A model generated the notes under the pieces. The model was not told where the DNA came from, did no database searches, and saw only the letters and a program-made list of their open reading frames with translations. Positions 56,897-64,000 of a DNA stretch of 64,000 nt are shown here, one piece after another. The stretch spans positions 112,945,899 to 113,009,898 of the forward strand of contig CM057346.1 of assembly GCA_030015575.1 (NCBI GenBank). Reading direction: 5' to 3'. Position 1 is the first letter of the stretch. Each line of letters opens with the position of its first letter. Both the position numbers and the translations under genes were made by a program. Origin of the DNA: Agapanthus africanus. Taxonomy: Eukaryota > Streptophyta > Magnoliopsida > Asparagales > Amaryllidaceae.

Positions 56897-57817
56897 CGCA
56901 CCTGAAATCCAATAAAGGAAGACCGTTAAAAGAAAAATCAGCAATATATATTGATGCATGAACATGAAGACTGGTTAAAGAAAGCAACAGCAGAGTTTTC
57001 TGGGACCATTGGCTACAAAACACATGGGCCCCACAGAATCCGGATGACGGCTCATTAATAATGAGACCAAATAGTTACAATAAAACAAAGGGAATATCCT
57101 CATTTAATAAAGAATGATGACCATGCACATTCCCCCCAACATGATCTGTCTCGGGCTCTACAATGAATCCAACAAGATCAAAGGAATTAAATTCCCACAG
57201 AAGACATCATTACAAAGCCCCTATTTCATTAATTACAGAAGAACAATCTCGGGCCAAGAGACCCTAAGAAGACTCCGTGTGAAGAAATCGAGTCCTTCAT
57301 TGGAATTAAATTCCTTATTAAGAAAAGGGAATTAAATTCCCAGAAAGCATTTTTGGGATGGAATTAAATTCCATGGAGTTGAACCGCCATCATCATCTCC
57401 CCAAGGATCATCCGACCCTAAGAGATCTACTGATGGAGGTTAAAGAAATTGAAAAAATGGGTTCTTTGTGAAATCCTTAATGTGGATTTAAAATCCAGAG
57501 AGTTCTTTTAAAACGAAGGTGCTTCATCCGTTCAACATTATTACCTGAGGAAAATGGATCCTTCAACAGAGTTAAACTCTGGAAAATGTCTGAGACAGAG
57601 AACTAAGCTCTGGAAACGAGAATTAAATTCTCAAAGGAAAAAGCTCTCGAGGGAAGAAGATGAGCAAAGTGAAGGCTCTTCTGAAGAGACATGGGTATTT
57701 ATAGAAGGCGATGGAAACGATTCATCTCCCCAAATCCCTAAAGGAATCCAACTGTCACAAAAGGTGACAGCGTTGCACTTATGTGCGGACACGTGAGAAC
57801 AACGCTGTGGGGGCATT
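56897..57817 (-). promoter_or_regulatory. Antisense leader and promoter region of the Tat element
   Basis: Without convincing gene. A reverse-strand TATAAATA lies at 57703-57696, about 800 bp upstream of the PMD ATG. Between them, palindromes such as GGAATTAAATTCC (57183, 57301, 57328, 57359), GGATTTAAAATCC (57482), CAGAGTTAAACTCTG (57568) and GAGAATTAAATTCTC (57618) repeat. Read on the reverse strand they have the same TT-T-AA polarity as the LTR ladder. GTGGGGGCAT at 57806-57815 is the Tat polypurine tract. Confidence 0.65.
57806..57817 (+). promoter_or_regulatory. Polypurine tract of the Tat element
   Basis: GTGGGGGCATT directly upstream of the 3' LTR start TGTTTCC, the expected primer for plus-strand synthesis in Ty3/gypsy elements. 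Confidence 0.85.
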
Positions 57818-60800
57818 TGTTTCCTGATTTAAAATCAGAAAAGCTTATGGAAAAAGCTTCAGAAGAGGGTCACGTGCTTACACGTGACCAGCAGTCACGT
57901 GTGGGCACGTGACACCTAAAAGTATCGGCAAAGCAAATTTAGTTTCCCAAATACATCAAAGAAAAGGGGCTTCAGAAAGGGTCACGTGTTCCCACGTGAC
58001 CTGGGTCACGTGTCGGCACGTGACATTTAAAAGCAGCGGCAAAGACACAACAGTTCCTTGATCAAATCAAGAAAAAGGCTTCAGAAGAAGTCACGTGCTC
58101 CCACGTGACCAGGGTCACGTGTTGGCACGTGACACTCAAAACATCAGACTCATTCTCCGGTTAAATTGAGAAGAAGGCTCCATGTCAGGGTCACGTGCTC
58201 ACACGTGACCAGTTGTCACGTGGTGGCACGTGATAGCTAAGCAGCAACCAGAAAACAGAGCGCAAAAAGAAGGAAGAAGGCTCGTTCCAAGGGGGTCACG
58301 TGCCCACACGTGACCAAGGGTCACGTGGCCACACGTGACCAACTTCAAAGCCCATTTGTCAACAGAATTAAATTCTGAGAAAAGACCTCTCAAATCTTTC
58401 CAAAAGCAATCGATTAAATTAAAGATATAGAGGTGATTAAGTATCATCTATGTATGGGAAAATCTCGAATTTGGAAAGATTTCCCCTTTAAATCTAACAG
58501 AAATAACAAAGGAGAATCCCTGGATTTGAAATCCAATGGTGAATAAAATTCACCTAATAATCCAAAGGTCCAAAACGAACGATGGATGCAAATCAAATCT
58601 CTCAATGAAGATTCGTCAAAAAACTAATTGACTCGGCTGCTTCTCCTATAAATAGGAGCCAAGAGACACAAAAAAATATATACACGCAGAGGGAAGAAAA
58701 GGGAGAGAGCCTTGATACTTTGAGGAATTTGGATCTTCTGCAAAAGAAAATCCTAGGTAAGAGACGGAAGGCTTTTTGAAAGAAAAGAGAATTTAATTCT
58801 CAACAGGGTTTAACCCTGATATAAAACAGAAGGGCATATTTCTTCTCTCTTTGGTAGAGGATCTGTAAAGTGCACATCTCCCCTTGAAGTTGAGAATTTA
58901 ATTCTCAATGGGTTGAGATCCTGCCATGCAGATCCAAAGCATAGAGAGGGAATAGAAGCACGATAATTTAATTCTCACAGAACTAAGGAATTCAATTCCT
59001 TTAAAATAAAATTAGGGCTTGATCCTGTGTTATGGGAATTTAATTCCTTCAGAACAAAAAGAATCAGGGTTTAACCCTAGTTAAAAACTTAGTTCTGTTA
59101 AAACAACGAGAATTTAATTCCCTTAATCTCATTTCCCAGAATAATTCTTTAACAGAGAGTGGGAGCTTAATTCCCCAAAGCTTTTATTAGGGTTCAACCC
59201 TATTCGATTCTGCACATATATGAGGAATTTAATTCCTACAGGAGATTCAGAGTTCAACTCTTCAAAAGGAAGTAGGAATTTAATTCCTCTAAAATTATTG
59301 TCAGGGTTCAACCCTACGAGGAATTTAATTCCTAAAAAGGGATTAACGGATCTTCTAAACAACTACATAAAAGCGGGGTCACGTGTCACCACGTGGCCTC
59401 CCCAAAGATCTACATAAAGCCCCCTTGAGGCAGTGCCCCACTAGACCCACGTGACCCTTGGCAGAAGCTTTAACATATAAGCATTTGAATGCCCGTCACG
59501 TGATGGCACGTGATACTCTGAAAAATGCGATAGTCTCAGAAGAACAAATGAAGGGAGGGCGCCCTCACGTGCTGCCACGTGACCCCTCTTACCTTAGCGT
59601 CTAACGCTAAATTGGGACCCCTGAATCCAGTGTTAAAACATTGTTTGGACCTAGTGTTCAACACTAAGCAAAGAACTTTATTCGCAGTGTTCAGCACTGG
59701 TTACCTTAGTGTTCAACACTAATTTGGAATTTCTGTTGCCAGTGCTTAACACTGGACTGTTTTAGTGTTTAACACTAATTTGAAAGCCTTGTTGCTGGTG
59801 TTTGACACCAACTATCTTTTAGTGTTAAACACTAACTTATCAATCTCATTCCCAGTGTTTAACACTGATTGATCTTTAGTGTTTAACACTAGGCATTAGC
59901 CTAATTGGCTAAATGGCCAGAGGCAAGGCCTCTCCTTCAATGGATCAACAGAAAGCCGATGTCCCAGACATGATTGGACTTAGCCCAAACTGGCCATAAG
60001 TCCTCAATTCGTAATTAACTGGGCCAATGGGCTCAAAACATAATTAATTGGTCTCAATCCCAAATTAGGCCAAAGACTATTTAATCCACTCCGGTTCCAG
60101 GGTACATCTCTTCACTCCTTTGATACTTGGCGTTGTAATCCCTCAACGTCTTCAAAGAGGTGACGGGTCCCGATGACCACACATTGATACGAACTGTGGG
60201 GTCCTTAAACCCATGGACTACGACGTCCTTAACCTTGACCGAGATGTCTTAAAACTAACAATGGAATGTGGGGTCCTTAAACCCATGGACTACGACGTCC
60301 TTAACCTTGACCGAGATGTCTTAAAACTAACAATGGACCGCAATGTCCTTAAACTACCCACGGACCGCAATGTCCTTAAACTAGCAATGGACCACTATGT
60401 CCTTAAACTGGAACAATAGAGCCCAAACACTCTTTTGTCAGATCTAAACGATCCCGTTTAAGTTGATCTTAGCCTCAAATATGGCTAACGTATCCTTAAA
60501 CCTTCAAACAGACTGGACTATGAATCCCCCCAATCAACTTCGGTTCAAGGGTACATCTCTGAACTCCTCTGATATCTGTCATTGTAATCCTTCAACGTCG
60601 TCAGAGAGGTGACAGGTCCCGATGGCCATACATACAGTGGACCACCATGTCCTTAAACTGGAATAATAGAGCCCAAACGCTCTTTTGTCGGATCTAAACA
60701 ATCTCGTTAAGTTGATCTTAGTCTCAGGCCGGACTAACGTATCCTTAACAAACGTTTGAGTTGATCTTGGCCTCAAGTATGGCTAACGTATCCTCAAACC

Positions 60801-61212
60801 AAACCCCCAAACCCAAATCTAAGATAATACGGATTTGGACTAGTCCACGCCCTACGGGCGACGACATAACTCGGTCTCCGTAAACAATCCACGGGCAACA
60901 AAACACAAAACAAACACACACGACGCGATGTGACCATCTGGAGAAGGAGAAAGTTGTTACCGCGATGCGGTAGCGTTATTAACTGCAGGGGCTTGCGCCT
61001 GCAGGGAAGAGCGTCCCCACAATCAAAAACCCCTCAAACGAGGGGGAATCTGACGAAGTCTGCTACATCGGCTGCATCCGTTTAAACCTTCGACACACGG
61101 TGCCATGAATCAACTTGGCATCTTCGGAGAGGTGGACGGATAGCACCAATTAGCATCTGCCCCGAATTTCAGGCAAGAGACGCCATGTCGCGCCGTCTTT
61201 CGGAGGGGAACA
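57818..61212 (+). repeat. 3' LTR of the Tat element
   Basis: 3395 bp, about 60 substitutions from the 5' copy by hand count. CACGTG array 57869-58342 (here the unit-3 site mutated in the 5' LTR is intact), TATA box 58647-58654, palindrome ladder 58793-59330, AGTGTT array 59590-59895, tandem block 60180-60418. It is followed by TCCGC. Confidence 0.95.
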
Positions 61213-61217
61213 TCCGC
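61213..61217. other. Target site duplication TCCGC (right)
   Basis: Perfect match to 23657-23661. Confidence 0.95.
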
Positions 61218-61498
61218 TTCTGGTTTTCCAGCATACCACGTATAACTCCAAGCAATGTGGCGTCATCAACATGCCTCTGGTATGACTACAAATCTCTATC
61301 CGCTATGATTCTGAAGCCAAGACACTGAAGAGGATTAGCAACGGTAAACATGATTCAATAAATAAGATAGCTATAGATTCAAGACTGGCAAGATAGTAAA
61401 GTGGCAGGATATATTCCTAATTTCGGATTTCCTAGTTAGTGTATTGGGTTTAATACCCAACTACAAAAAAAACCAAACCGACTAACCCTAAATCCTAT

Positions 61499-61510
61499 GG
61501 CTCGATTCCA
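61499..61510 (-). promoter_or_regulatory. Degenerate tRNA-Met primer binding site of the chromovirus
   Basis: Reverse-strand TGGAATCGAGCC differs from the standard TGGTATCAGAGCC by one substitution and one deletion and lies nine bases inside the right LTR. Confidence 0.7.
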
Positions 61511-61519
61511 AACAAACCC

Positions 61520-63515
61520 TGTGATGCCCTGCTTTCCAAAATATGTAAACACGGTACGTGATAGAGCCAACCATGCTACCTGTGGCTAGGAATCATCCCT
61601 ACACAGTTACATTACGGATGTTAATCGGATATCAAGAACAGTAAAAATATAATCTAGCTAACACATATTCATCTTCCACAGTAAATAGATTCAAGAAAAT
61701 GCATAAAGTGGAAACAAATCAAGATCCAATAAACAATAGTATCTGAATCAAGTCCTAATATGGGCTCACATCAATAGAAATAAAGCTGCTGAAATAAATA
61801 AACTAAGAGTTTTTAAACTAAATAGCTAGCTCCTTATTACTCGGCTTGAATTCTAAAGTACTCCTGATCTGCCTACGGTAAAGGTAGAGCAACTGGGCCA
61901 TGCAAAACCCAGACGTCAGTGCATCATAATATCAAAATAATAGCAATAACCAGAATATGATGCTATGATTTAAACATGCATATAAATAAATAGCACAGGG
62001 GTAGAACAGTGAGATGTAGGTATGTGAAATGTATCATAGAGTCCGTGCTTCTAGGTTTTCTATTCTACAAATCTTTCAAATCAATTTAATGGAATTGTCG
62101 ATGTAACTCAATAGTATCCCGTGCGTACCCGAGACCACGGTCAAGATTCTCGGGCTGAATCCGAGACGTGCCACTAAGCAGTAAACATGTAACATGTACA
62201 GATAAATGATGTCAGCAGCATCATTCCGGGGCTGGCCGAACCCGTAAAGACTGATCAGTATGAGTATCGAAATGTTGAGTTACAAGTCAGGTTTCATTAT
62301 TGATTCCCCTTAGCCCCAAGGTTTTGTGTTCAAGTTAGGTATTGATGATATAAATCTAATACCAACATAGGATCAAGCAGGTACAGATCTTGTCTATATA
62401 GAAAATAAGTCACGTCCGTCAGGACAACAAATCAGGATTTTCGGCATCAGTAAAAGGTCCAAGTAGCAAGTCTGGTGGTGGGTCGTGTACATGTCATGTA
62501 ATATATATTATCCAATAGATGCCAAATGTAAAACCGTAATCAATATCGAAATACTATTAATGCCAGGATGTATATGTATCCATTTGTAATAGCCATTACA
62601 CATCTATTACCATGTATAATACAATCTAGATAACGTATTGAACTAATATAGTAGTATGATAACATTGTGATGTTCCGGCATGCAGCTATATAAACTATTA
62701 TCAGTACGGATACAGATGGATGCTATAAAACTGTAAATAGATAATTTCAGCTGAATAGTAAAATACATGCACTGTCATTTATTAAATAAATATTGATATA
62801 GTAACATAGCATGTTGCAAGTTTAGAACTTGCCTGATCAGATCTCACATCGAGGTACGGATGCCACGTTCCGACGTTGAAATAACATCGCGACGCACACA
62901 GGACTTGACCTGGCTGAGAAGCTGCATGACGTGGTCACTGGGCTAGACAACGACGGTGAATAGGTCATCTGGATCGTCGACGACATGCGCAACTCTTGGG
63001 AGACGGACGAAAATCAAGAATAGAAAGAAAAAGAAAAGAAAGAAGAAAGAAGAGAGAAGAAGAAGTTGCGGTGGGGTTCTCTGTACTTAGCGAGGACAGA
63101 GGGGATGGTGGCGGCGAGGTGACGGCGACTAGGCAAAGCCGTCGGCGAGATGGCGAGGGTGTGGGTTCTATGATCGAGGAATGAAGCTAGGATCGGTGGT
63201 AGTGGTGTTCTGGGGTTTGCTAGAGAGACGAGGAGGTGAAGAGGTGGTTGGTAGTGATGGTGGTGATAGATTTTTCGGCGACGATGAAGTTGCCGGTGAG
63301 GTGGTGTTGGGTTCTTAAGTTGTGGAGGTCGGGTTAAGGTGTGGGTCGTCGGGGAGAAGATGAGGGGAGGAGGAAATGATGGAGGTGAGGATGAGGATGG
63401 GGATGGCGACGGTGAGGGGGCGGCGACGACGGGAGTGTGGGCTAGGGTTTGGGGTTCGCGGGTGAGGATGTGCAGAAAGAGAACAAGGGGGAAAGAGAGT
63501 AGGTTTAGTTTAATA

Positions 63516-63566
<51 letters not shown>

Positions 63567-64000
63567 TGAGAGAGGCGAGAGAAAGAGATAGAGATAGAGA
63601 CAGAGATAGAGAGAATGAGATTTTAATAATTAATATAATTAATATATTATATATTATATAACACTATTATATATATTATTAGTTATAATAATATAATATA
63701 TATTATAGGATTTTACAGATAATGCCAGATTGTTCCGAATATTACCCGTAACCATTCAAAAATCTAGTTTTTCAATATGGAGAATATAATAAGAATTTAA
63801 ATCATAATGTGATATCTAGTAAATAAAAATGTATAGCCCCAAGTGCGGATCTATGTAAATATACGTAGCGATCAAAAACGAGTTTGTTTTAACAATTAGG
63901 GTATGAACAAGATATTTGGTGCAACCATATGATATGGGGTGTGATGACATGCAAGGCTAGATATCAAAATATGTTATTTGATTTTTATTTTGTATTATAA
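61520..64000 (-). repeat. Right (5') LTR of the chromovirus, truncated by the window
   Basis: Homologous to 16708-19011. Starts TGTGATGCCC on the forward strand. Compared with the left copy it has an expanded TA tract and an added GA-rich block at about 63564-63640. The remaining 240 bp or so of the LTR and the flanking target duplication are outside the window. Confidence 0.9.
63522..63563. repeat. (TA)n microsatellite in the right chromovirus LTR
   Basis: Continuous TA run, about 40 bp, followed by GAGA/GATAGA-rich sequence absent from the left LTR copy at 18641-18665. Confidence 0.95.

Larger units (their letters stand above)
23662..61212 (+). mobile_element. Tat-lineage Ty3/gypsy retrotransposon with antisense PMD gene
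   Basis: LTRs 23662-27057 and 57818-61212 (3396 and 3395 bp, about 1.8% different by hand count), primer site, polypurine tract GTGGGGGCAT and perfect 5-bp duplication. Coding order: leader ORF, gag-protease, RT, RNase H, a second RNase H of the archaeal-like type (the hallmark of the Tat lineage), integrase. Downstream lie a long repeat-rich 3' region and a reverse-strand PMD gene. The net element, without the 11.7-kb Athila insertion, is about 25.9 kb, very large even for Tat/Ogre-type elements. Confidence 0.93.
61213..61519 (-). pseudogene. Chromovirus leader and start of gag
   Basis: Reverse-strand sequence between the primer site and the Tat insertion. The stretch next to the insertion (about 61270-61213) reads as the N-terminal gag continuation (TLLGVIRGMLENQK), in frame with gag at 23661. 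The start codon was not fixed with certainty. Confidence 0.65.
16708..64000 (-). mobile_element. Tekay-like chromovirus (Ty3/gypsy), reverse strand, right end outside window
   Basis: Reverse-strand order from the right: LTR (from 61520), primer site, gag start (61213-61519), [Tat insertion 23662-61212], rest of gag, protease, RT, RNase H, integrase, chromodomain, then left LTR (16708-19254). The chromodomain at the pol end and the tRNA-Met type primer site place it among chromoviruses; the 2.55-kb LTRs suggest Tekay/Del. The right LTR is cut by the window after the position matching about 19011, so the element should end about 250 bp beyond. All coding parts are broken. Confidence 0.88.

Overview
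The window is plant nuclear DNA, angiosperm by its element families, and consists almost entirely of nested LTR retrotransposons. No intact host gene, rRNA, tRNA gene or CRISPR array was found. The species cannot be named from the sequence.

Left block (1-12287). A small, decayed Ty1/copia remnant (RNase H plus LTRs that lie in opposite orientations at 703-1000 and 11983-12287) was split by a 10.4-kb Angela-like Ty1/copia element (1467-11862). That insertion has 2222-bp LTRs, a tRNA-Met type primer site and a perfect 5-bp target duplication GAGCT. Its pol is recognisable but full of stops and frameshifts, and its gag region (about 3.1 kb) holds nothing I recognise.

Middle block (12288-16707). 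A reverse-strand Ty1/copia pol remnant with an LTR that carries hairpin repeats, followed by an unassigned LTR-like stretch with CACGTG repeats.

Right block (16708-64000 and beyond). A three-level nest. The outermost is a reverse-strand chromovirus (Tekay-like: gag, protease, RT, RNase H, integrase, chromodomain) with about 2.55-kb diverged LTRs; its right LTR runs off the window. A 37.5-kb Tat-lineage Ty3/gypsy (23662-61212, duplication TCCGC) sits inside its gag. An 11.7-kb Athila-type Ty3/gypsy (44749-56443, duplication CCGCA) sits inside the Tat element. By hand count the LTR pairs differ by about 1.3% (Athila), 1.8% (Tat) and clearly more (chromovirus, 13% over its first 120 bp), in agreement with the nesting order.

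The Tat element is the most interesting object. Besides leader ORF, gag, protease, RT, double RNase H and integrase, it carries a long 3' region made of several tandem repeat families (27, 136, 171 and 72 bp) and, on the opposite strand, a five-exon gene for a plant mobile domain (PMD) protein. The proposed exons sum to a length divisible by three. The gene was cut by the Athila insertion and also has one early in-frame stop. Its apparent TATA box (57696-57703, reverse strand) lies next to the 3' LTR, whose first 500 bp is a dense array of CACGTG palindromes; the LTR's own TATA box lies on the other side. The array could therefore serve a divergent promoter. Both predicted transcripts begin with a ladder of short TT-Y-AA palindromes able to form triloop hairpins.
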